A stretch of 64,000 bases of DNA from Harmonia axyridis (Eukaryota > Arthropoda > Insecta > Coleoptera > Coccinellidae), in NCBI RefSeq assembly GCF_914767665.1, contig NC_059505.1, positions 22,627,506-22,691,505 on the forward strand, written 5' to 3'. Shown piece after piece: positions 12,501-22,300 of the stretch (its first letter is position 1; every line of letters begins with the position of its first letter). Under the pieces are notes generated by a model, which was given only the letters and a program-made list of their open reading frames with translations, had not been told where the DNA came from and ran no database searches. A program made the position numbers and the translations under genes.

Positions 12501-13548
12501 AATATTTATTTGGTACAAAATTTTAGTTTAGAAAGTAAGTGCTATCATCCCTTTTTGCTGACTTCAGAAAAAGAATACTTTTTATGAATTGCAAAATGAG
12601 GAAAGAACTAAAAGCTCATTTTCACGATGATAGTTTCTACTATAGTCACTATCGTGGCAGAAACTACCGCTCTAAATTACTTGATAGTTTCTATTGTACT
12701 GTCCCCACCCGACACCACTCTCGAACTATCTCATCATGCTAGATAAGTGATAGCACTCTCACAATAGTTAGAGAACTTCCCGTCAGTTTCAGTGAATACA
12801 AGTTAAAACATGAAAGCGCGATAGCATGTGATAGTACTATATTCGTGAAAATGAGCTCAACTTACTACTATCAAGGAAACTAACATGAAAGTACTTACCA
12901 TGTGAGTACTATAATCGTGAAACGTGGCCTTATTATGAAGTCAGGAGCTTTTTAAAGCTTGTTCATGTGCGAATGGCGCTCTTATAGACCACGGAATTGT
13001 ATATTGGCGCATAAAAGAAGGTATGCTCAAAAGCTTGATTGTCAATGGTTTCCTCATTTTTTTACTATATATGCATGAATTTACTATAATTCTATATTTT
13101 TCCATATTAGTGGGTCAATCCATCATACAGAGACAATTTCATAGATCCAAATAGTTTTGTTTTGGCACATTGTTGTCACATAACTCTTAATTCATAATCT
13201 TTCGAATTCATGTCAATATGCGGATTCTTTTAGATACTCCCAAAGGTTTCGAAAATTTTTTGTTATTTATCATCGTAAAGTTATATATTATTTAATCGAT
13301 CGGCAGACCCATATATGATCCAAATTTTTGCGAATTGTATTCATAACGAATATGAAATAAGCTCTATTTAATTGATTTAACACAATTTTTTTTTGCAGGC
13401 TTTCAATCATCAAAACAATTTAATGCATCATTTCCGAGTTCATACTGGAGATACGCCATATAAATGTCTTTTCTGTGAAAAAGAATTTTCTAATAGTCAT
13501 TCAATGAGAAAACATATGAATAGCCATGAAAATAATGCATCAGAATGA
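3426..13548 (+). CDS. ZAD-domain C2H2 zinc-finger protein, five coding exons, 472 residues
   Basis: Joined exons 3426-3590, 3648-4230, 4377-4729, 11993-12160 and 13399-13548 give one open frame with matching phases and GT-AG introns. Residues about 14-85 form a ZAD (zinc-finger associated domain) with the cysteine pairs CRTC (17/20) and CAAC (65/68), a dimerisation module typical of insect transcription factors. An acidic linker follows (about 85-175), then ten C2H2 fingers from about residue 182 to the C terminus; some are degenerate, and finger 8 is followed by the canonical linker HTGEKPY. The product is expected to be a nuclear DNA-binding regulator. This family expands by lineage, so I give no orthologue name. 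Intron 3 is 7.26 kb and packed with antisense LINE remnants; the others are 57, 146 and 1238 bp. The gene is convergent with mbc. Confidence 0.9.
3648..4230 (+). CDS. Zinc-finger gene exon 2 (second half of ZAD, acidic linker, first fingers)
   Basis: Follows a poly-T tract and CAG at 3645-3647. It encodes the second ZAD pair (CAAC), a linker rich in Asp and Glu, two C2H2 fingers (CKFC and CPHC) and the CDIC start of the third, split by the intron. It ends in phase 1 before GTTTGT at 4231. Confidence 0.88.
4377..4729 (+). CDS. Zinc-finger gene exon 3 (fingers 3 to start of 7)
   Basis: Acceptor TTTCAG at 4371-4376. The exon completes finger 3 (EFKWSKNYEEHLKSH), encodes fingers 4-6 (CPEC, CLHC, CIIC) and ends after CTQCQKK, the cysteine half of finger 7, before GTTTGT at 4730. 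Continued reading into the intron gives a false 121-residue ORF. Confidence 0.88.
5140..6270 (-). mobile_element. 5'-truncated LINE remnant in zinc-finger intron 3
   Basis: Reads right to left. 6190-5804 carries RT palm blocks: GIEQGGILGPFLF, YVNDL, then QYADDTNILYW with the catalytic YADD. 5418-5221 matches the C-terminal tail of this LINE type (YPTRTNGIMYPIHRLTLSEKG). The segment between has decayed. It is truncated in RT at about 6270, next to the 3' tail of another LINE, and at 6180-6270 shows an imperfect 50-bp tandem repeat. It is antisense to the host gene. The C-terminal tail resembles that of the adjacent element, so both probably belong to one CR1-like family. Confidence 0.8.
6295..9175 (-). 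mobile_element. Degenerate LINE (ORF1 remnant, EN, RT) in zinc-finger intron 3
   Basis: On the - strand the order is: ORF1-like piece at about 9054-8800 (VRNSVEGKDIKEYV, then FWPVGIAFSRF); endonuclease at 8691-8130 (FLCLTEHW, GEHGGVAIF, YRPSGSPTDNF, AGDFNIKM); RT fingers at 7559-7197 (YRPISLL, QHGYRKGKST, LLDLSKAYDCL); RT thumb at about 7190-6815; and the C terminus at 6814-6389. The stretch with the catalytic YADD is deleted near 7197. The 3' end is a short ATT-type repeat at 6295-6308, as in CR1-like LINEs. Several frameshifts; inactive. Confidence 0.85.
9190..10380 (-). mobile_element. LINE remnant (EN and EN-RT linker), its 5' part tandemly duplicated
   Basis: Right to left: EN start at about 10360-10208 (DVIVLSDRWDLYDESNYNI); EN body at 10207-9866 (TTSYRPLSTDI, FLGDITINI); linker at about 9830-9680 (HPWITPGLIRSIKRRDK); and the pre-RT region at 9663-9310 (KKFWKTLNPLNN, then SLKKVLAYDP). 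The RT catalytic core is missing, so the element is truncated near 9190. Bases from 10129 upward belong to a 469-bp unit that is repeated. Family resembles the element at 1-1445. Confidence 0.8.
10129..10597. repeat. 469-bp tandem duplication, copy 1
   Basis: The sequence from ATTTCATATTGTC at 10129 recurs at 10598 with an offset of exactly 469 bp. I saw no mismatch when reading the two copies. The unit contains the 5' end of the LINE endonuclease (antisense) and a long palindrome. The + strand reading frame 10181-10381 inside it is a shadow of the antisense endonuclease. Confidence 0.9.
10401..10552. repeat. Long palindrome, copy 1 (55-bp arms)
   Basis: GTGAAATTTGATTTCAGGG at the left is matched by its reverse complement ending at 10552. 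The centre is itself built of GATATGAACTTAGTTCATATC-type inverted words, so several nested hairpins are possible. An imperfect extension (TAATTGTA) continues on both sides. Probably the remnant of a fold-back element. Confidence 0.88.
10598..11070. repeat. 469-bp tandem duplication, copy 2
   Basis: Second copy, matching through 11070; the sequences diverge at 11071. The last four bases (ATTT) equal the start of the unit, so the duplication junction has four bases of microhomology. Confidence 0.9.
10870..11021. repeat. Long palindrome, copy 2
   Basis: Same palindrome as 10401-10552, displaced by 469 bp as part of the tandem duplication. Confidence 0.88.
11370..11583 (-). mobile_element. Short LINE fragment: RT finger piece and 3' end
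   Basis: The frame 11583-11386 starts with MITIPKAKTENSNIEYRPIT, like the LINE RT finger block ending in YRPIxL, then diverges into sequence that ends at an ATT-rich tail (11370-11383). This suggests an internal deletion joining RT to the 3' end. Small and degenerate, so classification is tentative. Confidence 0.5.
11993..12160 (+). CDS. Zinc-finger gene exon 4 (end of finger 7, finger 8, start of 9)
   Basis: Acceptor TTGCTTTCAG ends at 11992. LLTEDKLILHQRIH supplies the histidines of finger 7 with exactly the 12-residue C-to-H spacing, which proves the join across the 7.26 kb intron. CSFC...HERIH is finger 8, followed by HTGEKPY and CKYCGK. Donor GTAAGA at 12161. Confidence 0.88.
12613..12858. 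mobile_element. Small MITE-like element in zinc-finger intron 4
   Basis: AGCTCATTTTCACGA at the left and TCGTGAAAATGAGCT at the right are reverse complements 246 bp apart. The interior contains several further GATAGT/ACTATC inverted words. No coding capacity. The target duplication is not clear. A further ATCGTGAAACGTGG word at about 12911 may be a second terminus. Confidence 0.5.
13399..13548 (+). CDS. Zinc-finger gene exon 5 (fingers 9 and 10, stop)
   Basis: Acceptor TTTTGCAG ends at 13398. AFNHQNNLMHHFRVH completes finger 9 and CLFCEKEF...HMNSH is finger 10. The stop TGA is at 13546-13548 after a short tail. Confidence 0.88.
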   Translation, partial: AFNHQNNLMHHFRVHTGDTPYKCLFCEKEFSNSHSMRKHMNSHENNASE

Positions 13549-13724
13549 ACTGGATATTTTAAATATATCAAGATCGACATGTGGTAATTTTTAACATAAT
13601 AGAATTTTTATATTTATTACAACACTTGTTTCTCTTCATACTTTTCCCCTATTTTCATTGTTGTCATGACAAATGAAATCGGTATTCAGAATTAATTTCA
13701 GAAATTCATCTGAAATATTTATTA

Positions 13725-13730
13725 AATAAA
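13725..13730 (+). other. Candidate polyadenylation signal AATAAA of the zinc-finger gene
   Basis: The first canonical AATAAA after the stop codon, 177 bp downstream. Consistent with a short 3' UTR; no transcript evidence. Confidence 0.5.
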
Positions 13731-13979
13731 AATTTTCAACTGTATTTTCAATAACTTCGGATCACAAAACTTACAATGTGTTTAGTTTAGAGAATATAAT
13801 GGCTCACTTGTTGACCAACATATAATATTGGCAATGATATGTCTTCATATTGTAGATTTCTAATGTGAGGAGCATAAAATCCCATCAGCCAAATAAAGAT
13901 GACTTTGCTATCCTCACTGTTGATGTAAATCCAATTGTATAAAATGAGGGGGTCTAAAGCAAACATTATACTTTAAAAG

Positions 13980-14463
13980 TTATCGAAAAACTTGAACTAA
14001 GGAAAACTTGCAATTTCTCATTGAATGGAGTAGTCTATGACTTCTAGAAAACAGAAAGAAACTAAAAAGTCGAAATTTCATGAATTGTAATCAATTGTTT
14101 GTTGGGATGTTTGAGAATCTATAAACCAATAAAATTTTCAATTACGAAAAATTAATGACATTTCATGAAATGTCATATTAATTTATCCAAATACTCTCGA
14201 GGCGCAGGCTAGGAAGCCTATTCCGGGGGTCTTTTGTGAAAAGAGGAGGGGGTTTTAGTGAGGTGAAAGTCCCACACAAATCCAGCGGCAACTTAACATC
14301 ATCCCGGCCCGCCGCTGGAGATGGCATTAACTTTCCTCCTACCTCAGGGCAAAAAAAAAATAAAAGTTATCCAAATATCCACTTTTAGTTTCTATGTTTT
14401 CTGAAAGTCAAAGTCTACTCCACTAAGTTGGAAATTGTGGTATTTCAAGTTTTTCCTCGATAA
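13980..14463. repeat. Imperfect inverted-repeat element with GC-rich core
   Basis: TTATCGAAAAACTTGAAC... (13980-14070) pairs imperfectly with ...CAAGTTTTTCCTCGATAA (14375-14463) over about 85 bp. Between them lies a GC-richer block, about 14195-14345, ending in a short A-run, which looks like a separate SINE-like or LINE-derived insertion. No coding frame. Confidence 0.5.
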
Positions 14464-15338
14464 CTCGTATTCAGAATCAGAATAAATTCAATGTTATAGG
14501 TAACCTGTTATTATAGCTATCTCGACTGATAGCGGGAAATGGTGAAATATTTTTATTTTCTAGGAAATACTTAATTGACTTTTCGATCTGGCTATGCATC
14601 TGCTATTGTGAGTTTTGACGTAGCAAATTAGAGGGCATCAAGGTCATATGCCTATTCTACATGATTAAGCAAACTAGTAATAACATTGATAAAATCAGAA
14701 AATGTGACGAAAAATTTGTTGGTTAATATATCTCACCTAGTCCTTTTTGTATTTCACCAAAAATTTTGTCTTCAGTGGTATGAAGATCTTTAGGATACGA
14801 AATCATTTTCTCCAGAACTCACCATATCATAACTTACTTTGAAAGTAAATGGAGGAATAGATTTGATCGCAAAATATTCGTTTTTTTTTTACATAGAACT
14901 TTGGAAAAAATCATAGTCGAAATCATTAAAAAGATCACACAACGAACTAAAACTAAGTAAAAATGAATGTCAATAATACCCCCATGGACCACACTGGTCT
15001 ATTCGAATCATTAGGAAGTTATTAATAAGTGATAGATGCAGCCAATGAGTGTAACACCCCCGGGAAATATTCAACCAATAAGACATTCTTGTACCTGTTT
15101 CCTAGCCTCCTCAGGTGAAAATCCCTGATGGAGGAGTCGTATGTACTTCCGCACTCTTGCTCCACTGAGACCCTTTTTCAGTGGATCATCTCTGCCGCAC
15201 AGTTGTCCCAATTTGGGCAACTAACACGGTAGACGGTTTTACCGTTTGTTTCCTTTTTTAAGGGGCCCGGATGAAGAGGTTGAGGTCATCTACCCCAGAC
15301 CTCCAGCGGGTTTAAATATTTCTTGAGCCTTATTCATG
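14464..15338. other. Intergenic DNA with a GC-rich repeat-like block
   Basis: Mostly AT-rich and featureless. A GC-richer block at about 15095-15320, just before the Harbinger element, differs in composition and looks like part of an unidentified repeat. I do not recognise a coding frame in it. Confidence 0.4.
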
Positions 15339-15518
15339 TTAAGGTAGCATTCCGATCTCAGCAGTCGCGACCCGGCAGTCGCGGCCGGCAGCCGCTGCCC
15401 ATTGCCACTGCTGTGCAGCGCTGCCACGAGCTTACGGATAGCAGCGACCGCGGCCGACTGCCAAGTGCAGTAGTGAAGCAGAAGTCATTGTGACGGCGGT
15501 ATAGTTAAAAAGTCGGCT

Positions 15519-16053
15519 ATGGGGAAAAAAATTATTTCGGGTGAATTTAATGTGCCTAAACCAGTACCTCTACCAGGGACAGATACCTTAGCTCCATATT
15601 ATTTAATTGGTGACGACGCCTTTGCATTAGATGTCTACATGATGAAACCCTATTACAAAAACCATGTCAGGGGCGATCGTAATAAAGCAATATTCAACTA
15701 CCGCATCTGCCGGGCAAGGCGAGTCACAGAATTCTTTTGCTCTTCTGAGTCAAGTGTTCCGTATTTTATATTCACCTATAGCAATTAAACCAGAAATATG
15801 CGATGACTTGATTACTACTTTATGCTGCCTCCACAATTTACTACGGGATGCTTATTTAGAAAAAAATGGAATTCCATATTATCGATTCAACAATAAAATA
15901 CCGGAAGCTATAGAGAATATGTTTCCATTGGCTCGCAGAGGAGGGTTTCAAAATATAGATGGATTTCAAATCAGAGGAGCTCTTAAAGATTATTTCACCT
16001 CAGATGCAGGAAAAGTGCCATGGCAAGAACAATGGATAAATAGAATGAACTAG
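15519..16053 (+). pseudogene. Harbinger transposase, C-terminal half, frameshifted
   Basis: 15519-15730 reads APYYLIGDDAFALDVYMMK, the region around the second catalytic aspartate of the DDE nuclease, and IFNYRICRARRVTE with the catalytic glutamate. A frameshift at about 15731 is followed by the frame ending at 16053 (FALLSQVFRILYSPIAI, LHNLLRD, the usual C terminus of the family). The first catalytic aspartate and the N-terminal half are missing. The ATG at 15519 probably results from the internal deletion. Confidence 0.85.
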
Positions 16054-16114
16054 AGTAGCTATAGACTACGACGCACAGCAAGGTTGATTTGTGGTTAATA
16101 TGTATTTATATTAT

Positions 16115-16312
16115 TTATGAACAATGTTTCAATAATAATATATATATAAGTAGGTACCTACTTGTTTTATTGAGTTTAGTAGCAATATGCTCCCATATAT
16201 TCTCACGAACAATATTGTCCTTATAGGCTGCGAGTCTGGAATCGAAAAGCGGCGGATTTTTAGATATTAATTCGATTAAAACCTCGTCATTTTCATCTGT
16301 AAACAAAGCCAT
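16115..16312 (-). pseudogene. N-terminal part of a MADF/Myb-like Harbinger accessory protein
   Basis: The - strand frame starts at 16312 just inside the right terminal region: MALFTDENDEVLIELISKNP, then LFDSRLAAYKDNIVRENIWE, a MADF-type DNA-binding domain start (acidic-hydrophobic helix, LFD, YKD, W). It is cut off after about 50 recognisable residues. Harbinger elements encode such a Myb/MADF protein that aids nuclear import and DNA binding of the transposase. Confidence 0.7.
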
Positions 16313-16619
16313 GTTTACTATTGTAAAGAGCGGGCAGCGCTGCTATACTGCTCCCGAAGCGGCTCGGCGGCGCTGCCGTGGTCGCGTGCAGGACACGCCC
16401 CCCAGCCGCGCTGCTGAGTCGCTTGTATCGGAAAGCGTTGCATGTAAATCCCTACGAGCGGTATGCCGCGACCACGGCTGCGGCTGCCGGGCAGCGACTG
16501 CTGGGTCGCGACTGCCGAGATCGGAATGGTACCTTTAGGTGCCACTACATGACTAGAAGCTAGGGTCATATAGATCCAGTTATAAGGAGCCCCGCATGTA
16601 GAAGTAATGGAACAATGGA

Positions 16620-18020
16620 GTTCCCCTAGTGCTTCAAGGTTGATACCAGTAAAGTAAAGTGTTTTCCATTTAACCTTCCTGCGAAATCGACGTCCACGAA
16701 TCTCTCCATCTTTTTGGAGGTCTTCCTATCGGTCGTCTTGTTCCTGGTGTTCCGTCTCTCGCAATCTTCGCGATTCTTTCCTCGTTCATCCTGTCCACGT
16801 GGGAATTCCATAGTCTCCTTCTGTTTCGACCCCAACGTACTATATCTTGGACTCCGCATATGTTCCGAATCTCTTCATTTCTCTTTCTGTCTCTTAGGGT
16901 GAACCCCAGGGCGTTTCTCAGTATTTTCATCTCGGCTGTTCGAAGTGCGTTCTTGGTCACTTGATTGTCAGCTCTTGTTTCTATCCCGTATGTCATTATT
17001 GGTCTTATAACACTTTTATATATTCTAATTTTAGTTTCCATACGCATGTGCCTGTTATTCCATATGATATCTCTTAGTGCACCCGATATCCTTGCCGCCT
17101 TGCTGGTCTGTTCTCTAGTTTCCCTGTTTCTGTCCTGATTGGATGTTATTCGTACTTCCAAGTATTCGACTGCCATCACCTGTTCAACTGGTCGATCTTC
17201 CACTACAAGCTTGCATCTTATAGGTTCTTTAGAAATGACAAGAGTCTTTGTTTTTGGGGTAGATATTTCCATGCTAAGTTTTTTGGCCTTCGTGTGGAAT
17301 TTGAACAGGAGCCTTTGTAAATCATCCTCGCTCTCGGCCATGATTACTGCATCGTCAGCGTAGCAGATTATTATTATTTCTCCTGTTGTTAGTTTGTATC
17401 CCTTTGTTGTCTTCAGTTCCTCTATTATGTCGTCCATTATCATGTTAAATAGTTGAGGGCTCAAGGAGTCTCCTTGCCTTATTCCTGTTGGTGTTGGTAT
17501 ATCCTTCATAAGACCGGTTTTCGTTGATAATCTCGTAGATGTTTCATGATTTAGTTCCCTAATGATGTTAACGATGTCATGTGGAACATGTTTGTTCTGT
17601 AGGATACGAGTGACATCCTTCAGTTGAACTCAATCAAAAGCCTTTGTTAGGTCTATGAAGCACATGTACACAGGCTTGTCGTACTCTATAGATTTTTCTA
17701 TTAGCTGCCGGATTCTATATATTGCATCAAGAGTTGATCGGTTTTTCCTGAATCCTTGCTGTTCTTCAGAAGTATTTGTGTATTTTTGAATTATATCTGT
17801 CAGAATCTTTGTGAACAGCTTCATTGTGGAATTAAGTAGCGTGATCCCTCTATAGTTTTCGGGGTTCCTTTTATCTCCTTTCTTGAACACGGGACGGGTA
17901 TTGTTATGCTTTTTTTCCATTCTGCAGGAACCTTTCCTGTGCTGATTATTTTGTTGAATAGTGTTGTTAGTTCCTTGACAAGTTTGGGTCCTCCGTATTT
18001 AGAATTTTTGTTGAGATGAT
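16620..18020 (-). mobile_element. 5'-truncated RTE-like LINE
   Basis: On the - strand, 17920-17630 carries RT finger blocks (VFKKGDKRNPENYRGITLL, QQGFRKNRSTLDAI, CFIDLTKAFD). 17509-16670 carries the palm and C terminus: TGIRQGDSLSPQLFNMIMD, CYADDAVIMAES with the catalytic YADD, SVIRPIMTYG, and the basic tail GTRRPIGRPPKRWRD common in RTE-clade elements. The two frames are broken around 17510-17630. EN is absent, so it is 5'-truncated near 18020. Similar to LINEs often mis-annotated as craniofacial development protein 2-like. Confidence 0.85.
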
Positions 18021-18089
18021 TTTCTCTCGCTCCGGGCGGTCAAGCAATCCAATCCCCCCGCGAGACTTGAACAAAGTTAGCCAGGTTGC

Positions 18090-18280
18090 GTTGGTATGAC
18101 GAGGTGGTCTAGAGGTTCGCTCACAACCTTATCTGGCATCGTTTACCTGAGTGCAATCCCTTAGCCAAGACACGACAGCTGAGAGAGGAAAGTTGGTCCG
18201 CGACAAGGTATTGAGGGCTACCCGTTGAGTTTTTAGGCACAACGGGCTCCTATTTCCCCACACCTGTATAAGAATATTTT
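18090..18280 (+). repeat. Possible tRNA-derived SINE fragment
   Basis: GAGGTGGTCTAGAGGTTCGC resembles a pol III A box, and about 45 bp later GAGTGCAATCCC resembles a degraded B box. The block is GC-rich and ends in AT-rich DNA. It could instead be part of the upstream LINE. Weak evidence. Confidence 0.3.
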
Positions 18281-19123
18281 AGTCATAAATTACAAATTAA
18301 TAATATTGTAACCCCATTATACGAATGTTTCTTTTTCAATTTTTTTATATTCTGCTTTGTGTGAAAGGAAAAGATTGTGGTTTCGAGCCTTACATGTATA
18401 AGGTTCACGGATTTTGGTTACATTTGTAAGAATTGTTTTATAATTTATATTACTGTTAATCTTAGACTCTGATACCAGTGGAGAAATCCGCTGTTTAGGG
18501 GTCAGAAATAAATCTTCAATTAAAAAAAAATATATATATATCATTAATGTGGAACTCGGTGTTTTTTGCTAGGAGACTACTTCCATCCCAGAATTGAGCC
18601 TTTTGATATAGACTATAGATGAATAAGAAATGTATAAGGTTTATTCAGAAGTGCCAGTTTATTTTCTAAAAATACTCCCCCATATAATAAATTTTCCCAC
18701 GTGAACGATTCGGCACCTCTTAATAAAACAAAATTAATTATTAATTATATAGAATATTTATTAAAAATCATTTATCTTTGGCAATTTTTCTTTCAGATGA
18801 TTAACTGTTATTAATTTAAATACCTAGTAATAAATAGAAATGTTTACATGATCTATCAAAAACATGGCACTTATGGTAACAAAAACTTATAAAATATTTT
18901 GTTTTCATAACAGGCATTTAGCACATTATCTGATAAAAATAAGTTGTCATTGAAAACAACTCCATTTATTATATTATTAAGCAAATGCATTCAGGCTGTA
19001 AAATATCTTTCCTTGAAAAATTAATAAGGAAAATATATATATACATACATACATAATAAAATTTTGATTCATGAAAATATTTTCTTAAATCTTCTCTTTG
19101 GTAAGTATTACGTGAATTTTTTA
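18281..19123 (-). other. Probable 3' UTR and downstream region of mbc
   Basis: AT-rich DNA after the mbc stop codon. TTTATT words (AATAAA on the - strand) at 18965-18970 and 18757-18762 are candidate polyadenylation signals. No other gene is seen. Confidence 0.4.
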
Positions 19124-19377
19124 CTATAAAATAACACTTTTAGTCTTATTTTTGGGAGGTTTTGGTGGTGGTATAGGTGGCACATCATTATCACTTTGTG
19201 AGTCGGACACTACAGGAAGTTGGATATTGTTTATCGTGTTTCTGGTTGAATTACGAGAAGAATACAAGAAACTAGAATTTTCAAGGTTGCAGTAATCACT
19301 GTTGATTTCACTCCTCAGTTTGATTGGAATTGGGGGTGGAATAATATCTTCTTCACTTATACTTGAATCTGTGGTGC
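19124..19377 (-). CDS. mbc: mbc last coding exon: proline-rich SH3-binding tail and stop
   Basis: The phase-1 G plus GC opens GTTDSSISEEDIIPPPIP; PPIPPPKPPKNK near the end is the expected Crk-type SH3 ligand. Stop TAG at 19126-19124. Acceptor TTTTCAG at 19384-19378. Separated from the previous exon by 6.2 kb holding a full-length LINE. Confidence 0.85.
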
Positions 19378-22300
19378 CTGAAAATTGTTATATCAATTTT
19401 AACAATGCACGAAATCGTTAGAGAAAAACATATCAGATATCAATTAATTCAATTATTCAAAGTAAACCTTCCTCTTCAGATTTATTTAACCAATTTTATC
19501 CATAATTATATGCAATATTCTGTTGATTCCTCACTTGATGGAAATACGTCGATTTATATATCGATATTTGGAAGAAATCGGAATACTCTTCACCAGTAAG
19601 TATTCTCGGATAAGCATGTGGCCTATAAAATAATTGTCTAATACTCCATACCGCATGTTGAAAAAAAACTTGGGTTTTCCTCTATTCAAAAATGTGTATT
19701 TTGGTCTTATCAATAAATTATCTATTATTATAATTTTGAAAAAATATGTAGTAGATAAGATTAGATTAGAGGAGGGGACGAAAGATCATCCGATCTCGCA
19801 TGCACCTTGACCTAAAGATCTATTGTACATCCCCGCGCTGTTTACCAGTCCGGCAGTATTATTATTATTATTTGAACTGGGGTCGTTTTGCTTCGGTGAG
19901 CCTTCCGGGAACTGCGACCATGCAGATCTTTTGTTCACGGCAGTAATGTCTCGATGAACTTTATTTCCTTTCTGTGAAATACATTCATCACTTAAGGCCA
20001 GTTTCATAATCCATTCGAAAAGGCTTTCATTGGTAAAGACCGATTCATTAGAAAGTGGCCTTTAAAGGGGGCTCCGTTTCCATGAACATATTCCGAATTT
20101 TCTTATTCTTCTAGAGAAAGTTTTCTTTTATTCGTAAGTCTTAAATTTCTTAGGGTTGACTTCTCTGAGGACTAGTGATTTATTGTGTGCATTTGGTAAT
20201 ATTTCATAGAAATTGAAATTAGTTGAATTAAAATTTTGTGTATGAAGTGAAAGTAAACTACTTTAACAAGAAAGTTTGCGTGGTAGAGAAAATCTTGTGA
20301 TGGAAAATACACAACAGAACAGATTATGTTATGAAGTCATAGAGCATGCGTGAAGAAAAGGATCCCTATAAACGGCCAATATTGGGACTTTATGAGGAAG
20401 GACACTTCAAACCTTTATCTAACATCAAAATTGGTTTATGAAAAACGTTTCATTTGTAAAGGAGAATTCTCCCATAATATGAGACTCTACATTCCATGTG
20501 TAGCATCTGCCGCGATCGGTCGTCTATCACAGCGTTTATCGGAAAATTAATTCAAAGTATTTTATTTTCGCACTAAATCAATATAAAACCCGTCATGAAT
20601 TCTTCAAGTGATGGTGAATACTCTGAAATGGAGATTGATGATAATGGGGAATGGAGATCAGTTCATCACAAGAGGAAAAGAGAAAAAAATCCTAACTCGC
20701 CAACACAACAACAATCTAAAAAACTCGCATTTCCATCTGTGGGAAAGGATGAATCAACACAAGTCGCTTATCAGGATAATACAACTGGGAATTCCAATGA
20801 TGTCACACGTGTGCGCCCGCAATCAACTCAAAACATAAACATTGCCAGAGTAAACAAAATCACAGGTAGTGATAAAGAAGAATATGGCCCATTTAAGGGA
20901 TTTCCATCCAATAAAAATGCAACTCAAAATACTAAAGAGACCAGAACTACAAACCAAACAATGAATGAACAAGTGCCAAACATTACAATTCATCAAAATA
21001 TAAACTTGAATGAACAACATAAGAATAATAACTCACTTACTTCTGAAACAATGAAAGACATAATTAACAAAAAATACAATTCACTCTACTATATAAATAC
21101 AGACACCAATATCAATACCAGAATCCAAATGGCGGATATATGGGAAAAGGAAAGACCGCAAAATAAGGATACAATTCTGAAAACGAAAAAAGGATTTTTA
21201 CTCAAAACAGATACCCCAAAAGCAATTATTGAAGAAACGCTCAAGAAAATGAAAAACAGTAAGAAAATTAACGAATATTCCACCGCTACACCCTACATCC
21301 AAAGGAACAAGGAAAGATCCCTTCCACTTCCAAATTACTCCTGTGTAATTGCGAGAGTTGAAAAAGAAATCAATGATGAAGAATTAAACAACCACTTGAA
21401 AAAAGCAAACTACGAGTTCAGATATTGCAAGCGAATCATTTCCAAGCAAACTAACACACCAACATCCTTAATACGAATTATCACCGGAAACATTAACACT
21501 TACGAGAAAATTCTATCTGAGGGTGTTTTCTACAAAAGCAGACATTATCCAGCATACCCAAGCAATGCTCCAGATCCAGCACCGCTCCCTTGCAGCAAAT
21601 GCTTGCAGTACACACACTGCACCAAAGATTGCACCGAACCCACCAAATGTTTGAAATGCAATGAGGAACATTCTACAAATAAGTGCAAATCAAATCTCCC
21701 CCCAAAATGCAACGGCTGTGGCTCAACAGATCATCAGGCCTGGTCTTTCAAGTGCCCTAAGCGCCCCACTCAACCCATTGAAGGCATTCCCAATCTACCA
21801 GTAAAAACACTAAACAAAAGAAGCAACCAAATCGACCCAAAAATCTGTAAAAAGTCAAGAATTCACGCTCCAGTTACCATTCACGATACAATTGTCAACA
21901 CTTATATTTCAAAATTGAACAACCCTAAAAACTCGAATAGAGAAAATCTAATTGAAAAATTGAAGAAAAAATTCATCTCTGAGTATAATGTTGACACAGC
22001 CCTCACCTTCGTTGGAAACAACTGGGTCTACATACTTATGTTTGATTTAGACCTCGACGAGCCTAATTCCCCGACTGAGACAGTCCATCAAAATATGAGC
22101 CGGAACGTTCGATTGTGAAGTGGATTTCATCTATTGCAATGTAAATAGCTACCTACCCAAAAAATACCTCATCAATAATACTATTGAAAAATACAACATC
22201 AAGTCGGCACTGTTTGTTGAAACTAAAACTAAACCTCAACATGAAATAAGTTACAGGAACTGGGACATTATAAAACATGATGGCAATATAACTAATCTAA

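Larger units (their letters stand above)
15342..16534 (+). mobile_element. PIF/Harbinger DNA transposon copy with TTA target site duplications
   Basis: The left terminus AGGTAGCATTCCGATCTC and the reverse complement of the right terminus, AGGTACCATTCCGATCTC, differ at one base; similarity continues through CAGTCGCGACCC. The element is flanked by TTA at 15339-15341 and 16535-16537, the three-base duplication typical of PIF/Harbinger. Both subterminal regions are GC-rich and full of GCAGTCGC-like repeats, in contrast to AT-rich surroundings. Inside are a C-terminal transposase half on + and the start of a MADF protein on -, i.e. the two-gene convergent layout of the superfamily after an internal deletion. 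Not autonomous. Confidence 0.9.

Noticed and set aside
16311..16569. Overlapping GC-rich frames on both strands at the Harbinger right end
   Set aside because: By-products of the GCAGTCGC-rich terminal region, which lacks stop codons because of its composition.
19786..20007. - strand frame with an Asn run as an mbc exon
   Set aside because: No fitting splice phases: the 25603 exon joins the 19377 exon directly in phase. Composition and the ATT microsatellite suggest a repeat.
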